From Actinosynnema sp040640215 (lineage in GTDB: Bacteria > Actinomycetota > Actinomycetes > Mycobacteriales > Pseudonocardiaceae), in the NCBI RefSeq assembly GCF_040640215.1, contig NZ_JBFABG010000006.1:310001-374000 (forward strand): DNA of 64,000 nucleotides, in the 5' to 3' direction. Under the pieces are notes generated by a model. That model did no database searches and was not told where the DNA came from. It was given only the letters and a program-made list of their open reading frames with translations. Below, piece after piece: positions 49,921 to 59,231 of this stretch. The position numbers and the translations under genes were made by a program. Position 1 is the first letter of the stretch; each line of letters starts with the position of its first letter.

Positions 49921-50718
49921 TCACGCCGTCGCCAGTGCACCGAGCCTGCCCGCCATCGTGGTGAAGTCCGCCGGCTGCACCGTCATCCACGTTCCGCCGT
50001 CGCCCGCGACGCGGTAGTGCAGGTACCGGCCGGCGGGCGTGTCGAAGTACGTCACCGGTGCGGCGGACCGCACCCGGTTGCCGTGCCGATCCCGCCGGCA
50101 GGCGTACAGCTGCCCGCCGCCCAGCCTCGGCGCGGCCAGCAACCGGCGCAGCTCCTGCACCTGCTGCTGGTGCGGTGTGGTGACCGGCCGGTTGGCCTGG
50201 AGGAACGACCCGCCGCCCTCATCCGGGCTTGTCGGCTTCTCGCTCAGCACGTCGGCCGGCAGCGAGATCATCCGCCCTCGACCGGGCGGCGCTTCGGGCA
50301 GTGCAGCGATCAGCGCCTGCGCGGCGTCGTCCGCCCGGACGGACTCAAGGACGAATCGCTGGTCGGGCGTGACCACCACCCGCAGGGCATCCTCACCCGA
50401 CACGACGACCAACGCCGAGCGGGTCGGTTCGTCACCGTGGTTGAAGAACGCGTAGAACTCGGTGCTCGCCTCGGCGATCAGCCGCAATGCGCGGGCGAAG
50501 TCGTCACGGACGCGGTGCCCACGCGCCAGGCCGTGCTGCTCCAACGCCGCCCAACCCCCACGGAACACCGCCAACCCACCGTCGAGGTCGCCTTCGGCGA
50601 TCGCCTCGCCATCGACATCCAACTCCACCATCAGCGCGCGGTGCAGACCCGGCAGACCCTCCGCCTGCCAGGCCACGTACACCGACGCCACGGGCAACTC
50701 AACCGTGCCGCTCAGCAC
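49921..50718 (-). CDS. ESX secretion-associated protein EspG family
   Basis: 265 residues from GTG 50718. EspG features: VYVAWQAEGLPGLHRALMVELDVDG, DDFARALRLIAEASTEFYAFF, a PPGRGRMISLP block and C-terminal LLAAPRLGGGQLYACRRDRHGNRVRSA, YFDTPAGRYLHYRV and TVQPADFTTMAGRL. EspG proteins are cytosolic chaperones that bind PE-PPE pairs before export through ESX. A PPE-like gene lies immediately upstream in the same operon, which is the expected client. Confidence 0.9.
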   Translation of the reverse strand: MLSGTVELPVASVYVAWQAEGLPGLHRALMVELDVDGEAIAEGDLDGGLAVFRGGWAALEQHGLARGHRVRDDFARALRLIAEASTEFYAFFNHGDEPTRSALVVVSGEDALRVVVTPDQRFVLESVRADDAAQALIAALPEAPPGRGRMISLPADVLSEKPTSPDEGGGSFLQANRPVTTPHQQQVQELRRLLAAPRLGGGQLYACRRDRHGNRVRSAAPVTYFDTPAGRYLHYRVAGDGGTWMTVQPADFTTMAGRLGALATA

Positions 50719-50736
50719 AACTCCGACCCTTCGCCG

Positions 50737-52032
50737 CTACTCACCGATCACCGGTGGCGCGACCATCCGGCCGTCCCCGAACGCCTCGTCGTTGGGCTCG
50801 ACGTACTTCGTCTTGTGCTCCAGGTCGTCAGCGCCCTCACCACGACCCGCACCCGCGCCGCCGGCCATGCCGCCCATCGCACCGGCACCAGAACCACGAC
50901 CACCCGCACCGGCAGCCGAACCACCGGTCGGGCCGAAACCGCGTCCCTGATCGCCCAGCACACCGCTACCGCCACCCGGACCCATCGGCCCGAACCCACC
51001 CGGCGACCGCGGCGCACCACCCAGACCACCGGCCCCGTGCGGCCCGCCGCCACCCAGACCACCCGCGCCACCACGACCCAACCCGACCGCCGCCGGACCA
51101 CCGGGGGCACCAGGAGGACGGACACCCGGCGCACCACCCGGGCGGGGAACGGGCACACCGGGCCTGTCACCACGTCCGGGGACACCGGGCCTGGTGTTCC
51201 GGCCACCACCCGGCAACGGCACACCCGGCAACGGCACACCGGGAAGCCGCACCCCGGGCAATCCGCCACCGGTCGGCGGCGGATTGCCACCGGGCAGCGT
51301 CGGATTCTGCCCCGCGGGGATCGGAGCAGTCCACGACGGCGACGTGGTGCCCGAGGTCGAACCCGGCGGATACGACGTAGTGCCCACACCACTGGTGCCG
51401 GTCCGGTCGGTGTGCCCCTCGTACCGGTCCACCTGCTCGATCTGTGGCGGTGGGGTTTCCGCGACGGTGGCCGTCGAGGAGTTGGGCGACTCGAACTTCG
51501 GCATCGACGACATGCTGCTGCTGGCGCGCTCCGCATAGGCGTTGAGCGCCTGCATGTTCGCCTCGTCCACGGCGCTGCTGCGCTCCACCGCCTCGTCGTA
51601 GTCCGTGTCCCACGGAACCACGCCGTTGTACCAAGGCTTATCCGGCACATCCACCGGCCGCTGAACCGAATTCTGCGTAGTGCGGAAAGCGTCACTCACC
51701 TCAGCCACGGTGGCCGAACCACCAGCAGCGCTTGTACCAGCGGCATCAGCCCACGAACCGAGCGGCGAAGTCGACCCACGCATCTGATCACCGGCAGAGC
51801 CGCCCCACGTGGCACCCGAGTCCCGCACAGCCTTGCTGACCAGATCGCTGATCTCAGACTGCATCGCGGCGACCTCGGCCCACGTCTCGTACGCGGGGTC
51901 TGTCGTCCGCGCAGGCCCTTTGCCTTCATGAAACCAGCCGTAGACCTTTTTCGCGCACAGCGCAGCACCTAGCGGCCCGTGCAGAAAAAGGGTTAGGTCC
52001 ATGTCGATGTCATTGCCGCCCGGACCAGGCAC
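50737..52032 (-). CDS. PPE-like type VII secretion substrate with Gly/Pro-rich tail
   Basis: 431 residues from GTG 52032. The helical N-terminus (about 1-160) has the PPE-like form seen in non-mycobacterial actinomycetes: YETWAEVAAMQSEISDLVSKAVRDSGATWGGSAGDQM, DAAGTSAAGGSATVAEVSDAF. A long Gly/Pro-rich repetitive region (about 210-400, including two LPGVPLPG-type units) follows, and the protein ends YVEPNDEAFGDGRMVAPPVIGE, a tail seen in such proteins. Export with EspG help is inferred. Confidence 0.85.
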   Translation of the reverse strand: MPGPGGNDIDMDLTLFLHGPLGAALCAKKVYGWFHEGKGPARTTDPAYETWAEVAAMQSEISDLVSKAVRDSGATWGGSAGDQMRGSTSPLGSWADAAGTSAAGGSATVAEVSDAFRTTQNSVQRPVDVPDKPWYNGVVPWDTDYDEAVERSSAVDEANMQALNAYAERASSSMSSMPKFESPNSSTATVAETPPPQIEQVDRYEGHTDRTGTSGVGTTSYPPGSTSGTTSPSWTAPIPAGQNPTLPGGNPPPTGGGLPGVRLPGVPLPGVPLPGGGRNTRPGVPGRGDRPGVPVPRPGGAPGVRPPGAPGGPAAVGLGRGGAGGLGGGGPHGAGGLGGAPRSPGGFGPMGPGGGSGVLGDQGRGFGPTGGSAAGAGGRGSGAGAMGGMAGGAGAGRGEGADDLEHKTKYVEPNDEAFGDGRMVAPPVIGE

Positions 52033-52037
52033 GGACC

Positions 52038-52655
52038 CTATCCCTTCAAGTTTCCGATAACAGTTGCGGCAACCTTTTCACTGGCACCGCACGAGTCTTT
52101 CCACTCGGCAGACTCCTCATTCTCGTTGAGCACTTGAACGAGAATTGCGCCGACGCTCGACGTTCCCACCGCTGTCGAACACGTCCCTTTTCCGTCAGTA
52201 ATGTCATAGCTGACAGCCGGATAGCCGGATACCTCGGTCTCCTTGACCACCGGCGAACCCTCGACGCTTTCGATGATCGTGTCGATGGTACTGCCGTCAT
52301 CGTAGATGGTGACATCGTAACGAGTGCCCTTGAGTACATCCTTTGCTCCCCAGCCACAACCAGGGCCGAGAGCCCCGTCATCAGGCTCCGGAGCGTCGAA
52401 CTCGCCCAACTCGGCCAACTGGGCAGGCTTGAGCAGGTCGCATGGCCGGTCGGCGAACTTCTTGGGGTCAAGCTCAGGTTCGGGGAAGGCGGACTTGTCG
52501 GCGGCCGTCGTTCGAGTTGGCCCGCCAGTGGTTGTCGGAGAAGTCGGAGAAGTCGGAGTGCCGGGACTCTGCTCGGAGCAGCCGGATACGATACTCGCCA
52601 GCATTGCCGCAGCAAACAGGACCAGAGTCTTCGACTTCAATTGCTCATCCTTCAC
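52038..52655 (-). CDS. DUF3558-family lipoprotein
   Basis: 205 residues from ATG 52655. Lipobox SIVSGC with the lipid-carrying Cys at residue 26, a Pro/Thr/Ser-rich spacer with a 9-bp repeat (PTSPTSPTT), then the DUF3558 core: PCDLLKPAQLAELGEFD, GPGCGWGA, SYDITDGKGTCSTAVGTSS and DSCGASEKVAATVIGNL. The family is secreted and common beside ESX-linked genes in Pseudonocardiaceae. The DNA here is less GC-rich than the rest. It overlaps the next upstream gene by four bases. Confidence 0.88.
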   Translation of the reverse strand: MKDEQLKSKTLVLFAAAMLASIVSGCSEQSPGTPTSPTSPTTTGGPTRTTAADKSAFPEPELDPKKFADRPCDLLKPAQLAELGEFDAPEPDDGALGPGCGWGAKDVLKGTRYDVTIYDDGSTIDTIIESVEGSPVVKETEVSGYPAVSYDITDGKGTCSTAVGTSSVGAILVQVLNENEESAEWKDSCGASEKVAATVIGNLKG

Positions 52656-53080
52656 TGCTTCAGTGCTTCGCGAGCGGCATCATCGGTCTTGCCATAATCG
52701 TCGATCGCCTTCTGGATATTCTCAATCGTATGCTCAAAAGCCTTGCGCGCTTCCCTGTTCGCCCAACCGTAGCCACCCTCCCCGTCGCCCGCCGACTGCC
52801 GAATAGCCAAGGCGGTGAACCCGCTGTACGGGTCTTTTCCTGGAGATTGGATGCTGCGCAGCGCAGTCGACTTCTGGTAAGCCTTGTCAAGCTCTTTGAT
52901 GGCTTGCCCAAGGGTCTCAATCAGCTTGGGTGCTTGAGCGATATCGATGCTGAACTGCGTCTGGGTGATGTTCGCCCAGACCCCGCCGGCGACTCCGGCC
53001 GCCACTGTGCCGACCGTTTCGGCCGCGAAGCTGATGCGTTCACCCGCTTGGGCCCACATCCCGCCGCCCTCTTCAGCCAT
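52652..53080 (-). CDS. Small helical protein, first gene of the type VII-associated operon
   Basis: 142 residues from ATG 53080. An Ala/Gly-rich opening (FAAETVGTVAAGVAGGVW) is followed by helices: APKLIETLGQAIKELDKAYQKSTALRSI, and REARKAFEHTIENIQKAIDDYGKTDDAAREAL. The two-helix layout is like WXG-type proteins, though the exact WxG is absent. Codons are AT-richer than the neighbours. It overlaps the DUF3558 gene (ATGA). Confidence 0.75.
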   Translation of the reverse strand: MAEEGGGMWAQAGERISFAAETVGTVAAGVAGGVWANITQTQFSIDIAQAPKLIETLGQAIKELDKAYQKSTALRSIQSPGKDPYSGFTALAIRQSAGDGEGGYGWANREARKAFEHTIENIQKAIDDYGKTDDAAREALKQ

Positions 53081-54149
53081 GTCCGTCCGCGCTCCCCTCG
53101 GCCGACTGGTAGACGATGATGGCAGAGCACGGGTTCCGCTGTCAGGCGAAGTCGTCACTCAGGTGGCAGAACGCGCTCCGCAGCGTGACGGGCCGGCGTC
53201 TCCGACTTCTCCGGGAGCCTGGTCAGCCTGGTGTGACAGATGGAGGACTTCGCCCGTGGCCGTGGTCAAGACAGCGCGCACCCTCGTCGATGCCGCTTAG
53301 GGGCTGCGGGCTGTCCGGCGGCGTCGGTGTGGAACACCCATCACGTCGGCAGGACGACAGAAACCGAAAGGTCACAAGGATTCTCCGGTTACCCGCGTAC
53401 TGCCACCGTCCAGCGCAGTGCGTGTTCGGACGGATGCCCGGGAACGCACCGACCGCGAACAACGCCCCTGGTACGAGCAGCCAGCCGACCCAACGCTCGG
53501 CCGGCTTTCTTGCCGGCTTCTTGGAAGAACCCGCCCGTCGTGCCGCACAGGTGTCTTGCGATGCCTGTCACCTGGCATTGCGGTACCGGCCAGGCGGGGG
53601 TCGTCATGACCACCCGGTCAATACCTGGATGTAGCCTGCCTGTACTCAGACCAGGCGCGCGCTGTGGCTGATCAGCGCAGAAGATCTGCGGTCGAAGCCG
53701 GGAGCCGAAGCCGCCGGCCACGGTCTGCCCTCTGCTGCATTAAATTGAAGCCTTCTTGTAACCCGATGTTGCCATTGACGACTGCGATGCTGACGAGGTC
53801 GATCGTTTCACGAGTCGCGACTCCCTGAAAGCGCGCCTAGCGCAGTGCTTCACGGTCGTCCGACACCCACCACGATCCGGCGAACTCGTTCCACTTCAAG
53901 AGGACGAAGCAGGTCTATGCCTCGCCAAGTTGCTTCAGCGGGTCATCGTCGGTGCTCCCGAAGACGGCCCGTCGGATCGCGTTGGCGTGCTGGATCTCGG
54001 ACTCGTCGCTGATTTCGATCGCCTTGCCCGACCCTCCTTCGGCGGGAACTTGATCCAACGCCGGCAGTACACGTGCAGATCGGGTCGCCTCGTAGGCGAC
54101 TGCCTTGGTCCATTTACCGCGTGCGTCGAGCAATCGTGGTGTGGGCGGG
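53081..54149. other. Degenerate intergenic region
   Basis: About 1.07 kb of lower-GC DNA with frequent stops and no intact gene. A coding-like remnant sits on the minus strand at 53915-54142. No insertion-sequence ends, tRNA or integrase were found. It separates the type VII-associated operon promoter from a decayed regulator. Confidence 0.55.
53915..54142 (-). pseudogene. C-terminal remnant of an unrecognised gene
   Basis: About 75 codons ending at TAG 53915, with plausible protein sequence (GKWTKAVAYEATRSARVLPALD, IEISDESEIQHANAIRRAVFG, DDDPLKQLGEA). No start is found before it runs into the plus-strand regulator pseudogene. I do not recognise the family. Confidence 0.35.
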
Positions 54150-55561
54150 ATGATCGACCTGCGCGGGTACAAATGGGTATCCTCCTCGGCCGCACTGGTG
54201 AGCGCGCTGGACGTGCCGGACGAGCACATCCCCGACGAGGTGGACGACCGGGCGCGGCTGTGGCGGACCGTCCTGGCGTCCCGGGAACCGACCCTGGTCG
54301 TCGCTGACAACGCCTCGTCCACCGCCCAGGTCCGCCCCCCGCTGCCCGGCACGTCGGCGCACCGTGTCCTGGTGACCAGCCGGGACCGCTTGGCCGACCT
54401 CGACGGCGCGCGGGCGTTGCACGTCGGCGTGCTGCCCACGGCCGAAGCGGTGCGGATGCTCGCCGGGCGGCGGCGGACGTCGCCGCGACGAGCCGGATCG
54501 CGCGACCCTGTGCGGCGGCCTCCCACTGGCCCTCCGGGTGACGGCGGCGCTGCTGGTCGCCGGCCCCGACCGCTCGGTCACCGACATGGCGGACTCCCCG
54601 GCCGACGTCCACCGGCGGCGGGAAGTGCTGCACTACGACGGGAGTCCGGCCGTGCGGGCGGCATTCGACCTGTCGTACCGCAACCTCGACGCCGAGCACG
54701 CGCGGGTGTTCCGCCTGCTGGGCCTGCACCCGAACGGTCACCTGGGCACCGAAGCGGTCGCGGCTCTGGTCGGCACCGACCCGGGCCGGGCCCGCGACCT
54801 GCTGCGCAGGCTGTCCCGCGCCCACCTCGTCCACCCGGCGAGCACCCCCGGACACCTGGGGGATGCACGACCTGCTCCGCGCGTACGCCACCGATCTCGC
54901 CGCCACCGATCCCGAGCGCGAACTCGCGGTCACCCGCCTGGTCGACCACTACGCGACCGCGTTCCACGACACCCACCTGTGGTGCGGCGGCAGGCCGACC
55001 GCGTCCAACCGCTTCGCCGGCGTCCGGGAGGTGTTGGCGTGGACCGGCCGCGAGCGGTCCGTCCTCGGCGACGCCGCTTGGGCGAGGTGTACCGCGTGAT
55101 GGGGTTGGTCGACGACTTGGTGGCGACCTGCGAGCAGGCGCTCCGGACCCTCCAGGAGTCCGGCACCCCCGCACGCCGTCGGCACTGCGCTGCACATCTG
55201 CCAGGAGGCCGAGGACGGGATCGCCACCGCACGGGTGATCATCGGGATGGCGCAGGCGGTGGGCAACCGGCACGACATGGCCCGGTTCCTGCTCGGCCTG
55301 GGTGTCATCTACCGGCGGTGGCGGCGCTTCCCCGAGTCGGTCGAGTGCCTCGAACGGTGCCTGGCGGTGTTGAGCGGTCTCGCCGACCTGCACGGGGAGG
55401 CGGAAGCGCGCACCGAGTTGGGCTTGACGTGGCTGGAGGCCGGGAACTCCGGGCGGGCGCGGGCGGATCTGTCCGCCGCGTGGGAAATCCTGGTCCGGTT
55501 GCCCGGCGCGGGGCCGGCGGCCTCGGCGACGCGGGTTCGGGGTTGGTGGCCTGCCTCGTGA
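54150..55561 (+). pseudogene. Frameshifted NB-ARC/TPR regulator remnant (AfsR/SARP-like)
   Basis: Recognisable pieces of an AfsR-type STAND regulator appear in shifting frames. Frame A (54150-54470) has MIDLRGY, HIPDEVDDRARLWR, VTSRDRLADLDGARALHVGVL. Frame B (54510-54860) has LPLALRVTAALLV-type text, AFDLSYRNLDAEHARVFRLLGLHP, GTDPGRARDLLRRL. Frame C (54863-55099) has MHDLLRAYATDLAA, and TPR-like text (GNRHDMARFLLGLGVIYRRW, CLERCLAVLSGLADLHGEAEA) follows to 55561 after further shifts. The SARP DNA-binding domain and P-loop are missing. At least four frame changes and a deletion make it non-functional. Confidence 0.8.
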
Positions 55562-55665
55562 CCTGATCGGCTCGCCAGATCGCCCTTTCGGGTTATGCCT
55601 GCGGGAGTGGGCGGTGGTTACCGTGACGGTGGCCTGATACGCCTCCCGGATCGAGGTGAGCGCGC

Positions 55666-56604
55666 TTGGCACCGGAGAGTCCGCCCCTGCACCACACGAT
55701 CCTGGTCGTGGACATCGAGCGGTGGACCGACCCCTCCCGGACCGACGAGCACCGCCGCGTCCTGCACCTGGGCCTGTTCGCCGCGCTGCGCCAGGCCTTC
55801 GCCGACGTGGCGGTGGACTGGGCGCTGTGCACCGTGGAGAACACCGGCGACGGGATGATCGTCCTGGTGCCCGCCCAGGTCTCCGGCAGCCTCCTGGTGG
55901 ACCGGTTGCCCTCGCGGATCACGGCCGCCGTGCGCCGGCACAACGAGGTGTCCGCGCTGGAAGCCCGGATGCGCCTGCGCTTCGTGCTGCACGAGGGTCC
56001 CGTCCGCAAGGTCCCGGACGGGCAGATCGGGAGCGCGATCGCGGTCGCGTGCCGGCTGCTCGACTCCGACGAGCTGCGCGCCGCGCACAAGGCGTCCGAC
56101 GAGCCGATCACGCTGATGGTCTCCGACGGCTTCTACCGCAACGTCGTCGCCCACGACCCGGCCGCCGAGCCGCGCGCCTTCCGCGAGGTGCGGGTGTCGG
56201 TGAAGGGGATGCGCGAGACCGCCTGGATCCGGTCGTCCGGGTCGGTGGGCACCCGTCCGGGTGATTCCGCTCCGGCGGAACCACCGAAGTCGATCCCGCA
56301 GTCGGTTCGGCAGCCGGTTCCGCCGCCGGTCTCCGGCGAGTTGGCCGAACTGGCGGACGCGCTCCAGTCCGTTCCGTCCATCATCGACGAGCGCGGTCGG
56401 CTCACCGTGCTCGGCCTGTTGCCGGCCGGAATCGCGGGTGCGATCCCGAGCAACGCCCGTACCAGGCCGTACGTGATCGGGTTGATCCTCGCGTGCCTCG
56501 ACTACGAGGACGGTCTGGCGCAGCTCTACAAAGCACTGGTCGACCTGGAGGGGGAAAGCCTGCCCATGCGGAGATTGCACGCGGCGCTGTCACCGTGGAC
56601 ATGA
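55666..56604 (+). CDS. Nucleotide-cyclase-like domain fused to effector-associated domain (EAD2-like)
   Basis: 312 residues from TTG 55666, preceded by GAGGTGAG. The N-terminal about 185 residues look like a class III nucleotide cyclase homology domain: ILVVDIERWTD with a metal-binding Asp at 16, and NTGDGMIVLVP with the second Asp near 62. The C-terminal about 85 residues (LADALQSVPSIID, RPYVIGLILACLDY, ALVDLEGESLPMRRL) match the N-terminus of the next gene, as expected of effector-associated domains that pair like with like. It is the first gene of the FxsT-type locus; the next gene starts 120 bases on. Cyclase activity is not proven. Confidence 0.8.
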   Translation: MAPESPPLHHTILVVDIERWTDPSRTDEHRRVLHLGLFAALRQAFADVAVDWALCTVENTGDGMIVLVPAQVSGSLLVDRLPSRITAAVRRHNEVSALEARMRLRFVLHEGPVRKVPDGQIGSAIAVACRLLDSDELRAAHKASDEPITLMVSDGFYRNVVAHDPAAEPRAFREVRVSVKGMRETAWIRSSGSVGTRPGDSAPAEPPKSIPQSVRQPVPPPVSGELAELADALQSVPSIIDERGRLTVLGLLPAGIAGAIPSNARTRPYVIGLILACLDYEDGLAQLYKALVDLEGESLPMRRLHAALSPWT

Positions 56605-56724
56605 CACCGATCCGGCGGGTAACGCCCGTGCGGTGAACCCGATGCCACGGACGGGTGTGCGGAACAGCGGACCGGTCACGTTGTTACGGTGCACGGGCGG
56701 GGACACGGACGGGGGAACCGCGGA

Positions 56725-58227
56725 ATGATCCACGGGGACGAGGATGTGGCAGGCGGGCTGCTGCTGCCGCTGGTCAGGGCGTTGCGGCAGATACCGTGCC
56801 TGACCGATCACGCCTCCCGGAAAATGGTGATCAGACTACTCGCGTCGGAATTGCGAGAACCGCTCACAATAGAGGACCACGCCAACCCGAACGTGCACTT
56901 GCTGAACCTGGCCGAAGCCTGCAACCAGCACCCGAAGCGGTTGGCCGCCCTGTTGCGCGCACTAGCCCTGATGGAGCAGGATTCCAAGCCGATGATGGAT
57001 CTCCGGCGACTCGTCGCCGGTATGCACACCCTCGAACTGTTCGAGAACGACGATCTGACAAGGCTGCTCGAGTTGCTCGCCGGCATGGTCGTACCCGATA
57101 TCGCGGACATCTACCGCGCGGTCGCCGGCGACGCCGCACCAGGTCTGCGCCGGGCGATGAACTACCGCGAGGTCATCGGCGCGCTGGAGAACTCGAACGC
57201 GCGCCCGGACGGCATCCCGCCCCCGATCGTCTTCATCGAACACGTCGCCGCAAAAGTGCGGAAGGAACTCGCCCTGGAACTGCGGCGCTGGGTGGACGAC
57301 CAGGCCGTGAAGCGCGGGCTGGTCGCCGAGGTCGAGTCCCTGCGGGAGGACCTGCGCACCGATCCGCCGGACGACGTGCGGCCCAAGCCGGGCGCGATCG
57401 CCTACGTCGTGCTGGTGCTGCGCACCGAGGGGCCGACCGGTGACCGCTACCGGCTGTCCACCTCCCGCCACCTCGGCATCGACGACGTGTGGTCGCCGCT
57501 GCCGGTCGGCGACCGGGTCGACACGCTGGCGGGCATCAAGGACCACGTGGTCGCGGTGGTCGAGCAGGCCGAGCGCGACTGGGCCTGGTACGACCCCGAC
57601 ATCCGGGTCGAGTTCGTGCTGGAGCGCGACAACATCAACCTGGCCGTGGACCAGTGGCCGGCCGAGGCCGACGAGGCCGTGCCGGAACCCCTGGGCAGCC
57701 GGTACTCGACGGTGGTCCGCAGCCTGGAGCGCAACTCCGACGACAAGTACCTCCGCCTGTGGCGGCACCGCTGGCGGCGGCTCGCCGGCCAGGCCCGCAC
57801 CACCCGCCCGGTGGCCCGCGACGGGTTCGTCCGAGCCGACGAGGCGGGCCAGGACGGCGTGAAGCAGTTGCGCGGCATGTTGAGCCGCCGGCAGGACGTC
57901 GTCTCGCTGCTGCTCAGCCGCCCGCCGCACGCGGAACCCGAGCCGCAGGACGAGGTCATGGCGGCGGTCAAGGCCGGCGTGCCGCTGATCATCTGGCACC
58001 GCGAGGACTGCCACGCCGACGGGCTCGTGCGCGCGGTGGAGTACCTGTTGCACGACGAGGACGACGAGCACCCGTTCCTGGAACGGGTGCGCCGCGCGCG
58101 GGCCACCGCGTTCGGCGAGAACCACAGCCGCAACCCGTGCGGCGACCTGACCGTCCTCTACGACGACCCGATGCGGCGGGTGCTGCCCCACCGGGCCGCC
58201 CCGCCCGAGGAGGTGGCGCTCGGGTGA
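56725..58227 (+). CDS. EAD2-like plus VMAP-C (vWA-MoxR-associated) protein
   Basis: 500 residues from ATG 56725. Residues 14-97 form an effector-associated domain like that of the cyclase protein (LVRALRQIPCLTD, LNLAEACNQHP, ALMEQDSKPMMDL). A linker region (100-210) is not clearly assigned. Residues about 215-500 fit VMAP-C: IAYVVLVLR, WYDPDIRVEFVLERDNINLAVDQW pattern near 288-312, SRYSTVVRSLER and GVPLIIWHR. VMAP proteins accompany MoxR ATPases and vWA/STAND proteins in actinobacterial conflict or signalling loci and are thought to be adaptors or sensors. It overlaps the MoxR gene by four bases (GTGA). Confidence 0.82.
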   Translation: MIHGDEDVAGGLLLPLVRALRQIPCLTDHASRKMVIRLLASELREPLTIEDHANPNVHLLNLAEACNQHPKRLAALLRALALMEQDSKPMMDLRRLVAGMHTLELFENDDLTRLLELLAGMVVPDIADIYRAVAGDAAPGLRRAMNYREVIGALENSNARPDGIPPPIVFIEHVAAKVRKELALELRRWVDDQAVKRGLVAEVESLREDLRTDPPDDVRPKPGAIAYVVLVLRTEGPTGDRYRLSTSRHLGIDDVWSPLPVGDRVDTLAGIKDHVVAVVEQAERDWAWYDPDIRVEFVLERDNINLAVDQWPAEADEAVPEPLGSRYSTVVRSLERNSDDKYLRLWRHRWRRLAGQARTTRPVARDGFVRADEAGQDGVKQLRGMLSRRQDVVSLLLSRPPHAEPEPQDEVMAAVKAGVPLIIWHREDCHADGLVRAVEYLLHDEDDEHPFLERVRRARATAFGENHSRNPCGDLTVLYDDPMRRVLPHRAAPPEEVALG

Positions 58228-59231
58228 GCGGCTGGCACATCTACCGGGGCACCGGCGAAGTCGCCGCCGCCGCGATCGACGCCCTGCCCGAACCGCCGTC
58301 GTGGCGGCGCTTCACCGGGGAGGGCCACGCCACCCGGCCGGCCGACGACGGCGGGGAGGGCGCGCGCAAGGTCGGTCGGGTGCCCGGCGTGCCGCGCACG
58401 CCCGCGCCCCACGAGGTCGAGATGGTCAACTCGGCGATCTACCTGCGCCGGCCGCTGCTGGTCACCGGCGCGCCGGGCACCGGCAAGTCGGCGCTGGCCT
58501 ACCTGATCGCCCGCGAGCTGGGCCTGGGCCCGGTGCTGCGCTGGCCGGTCACCAGCCGGACCATGCTGGTCGACGGCCTCTACCTCTACGACGCCATCGG
58601 GCGCGTGCAGGCGGCGAACACCCAGGACGCGGTCCCCGACATCGGCGACTACATCCACCTCGGCGCGCTCGGCACCGCGCTGCTCGCCGCCGACCTGCCC
58701 CGCGTGCTGCTGATCGACGAGCTGGACAAGGGCGACATCGACCTGCCCAACGACCTGCTCAACATCTTCGAGGAGGGCGAGTACGACATCCCCGAGCTGG
58801 TCCGCTACGCCAAGGTCCAACCGGAGGTCGGCGTGCTGACCGCCGACACCGGCCACCAGGCCGTGGTGCGCGCCGGCCGGGTGCGCTGCCGGGAGTTCCC
58901 GATCGTGGTCATCACCAGCAACGGCGAGCGGGAGTTCCCCCCGGCGTTCCTGCGGCGCTGCCTGCGGCTCAAGATCGAGCAGCCGGACCGCGAACGGCTC
59001 GCCGGGATGGTCGCCGCGCACTTCGGGCACGACCACGACCTGGACATCGCGCAGCTCATCGACGACTTCCAGCGGCGCGCCGACAAGGTCGGCCCGCTGG
59101 CGGCGGACCAGTTGTTGAACGCGGTCGAGATGGCCACCCGGTTGAGCACATCGGGTGCCTACAAGCCGGACGGTGAGTGGGGCGCGCTCCTCGACAACCT
59201 GTGGCATCCACTATCGGCGGAATCCGGATGA
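58224..59231 (+). CDS. MoxR-type AAA+ ATPase
   Basis: 335 residues from GTG 58224. Walker A GAPGTGKSA near 82-90, Walker B VLLIDELDKGDIDLPNDLLN near 161-180, sensor-1 VVITSNGEREFP and arginine-rich PPAFLRRCLRLKI. MoxR ATPases usually act with vWA-domain partners as chaperones that remodel or activate targets. It is coupled to the VMAP gene upstream and to the vWA/NB-ARC/TPR gene downstream (ATGA overlap), the arrangement expected for a MoxR-vWA pair. Confidence 0.9.
   Translation: MSGWHIYRGTGEVAAAAIDALPEPPSWRRFTGEGHATRPADDGGEGARKVGRVPGVPRTPAPHEVEMVNSAIYLRRPLLVTGAPGTGKSALAYLIARELGLGPVLRWPVTSRTMLVDGLYLYDAIGRVQAANTQDAVPDIGDYIHLGALGTALLAADLPRVLLIDELDKGDIDLPNDLLNIFEEGEYDIPELVRYAKVQPEVGVLTADTGHQAVVRAGRVRCREFPIVVITSNGEREFPPAFLRRCLRLKIEQPDRERLAGMVAAHFGHDHDLDIAQLIDDFQRRADKVGPLAADQLLNAVEMATRLSTSGAYKPDGEWGALLDNLWHPLSAESG

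Noticed and set aside
53116..53634. Plus-strand 172-codon frame in the degenerate region
   Set aside because: Irregular codon use, many rare residues and no domain; several other frames of similar quality overlap it.
54150..55561. Intact NB-ARC regulator gene
   Set aside because: Homologous segments fall in different frames with stops between them, and the DNA-binding part and P-loop are absent.
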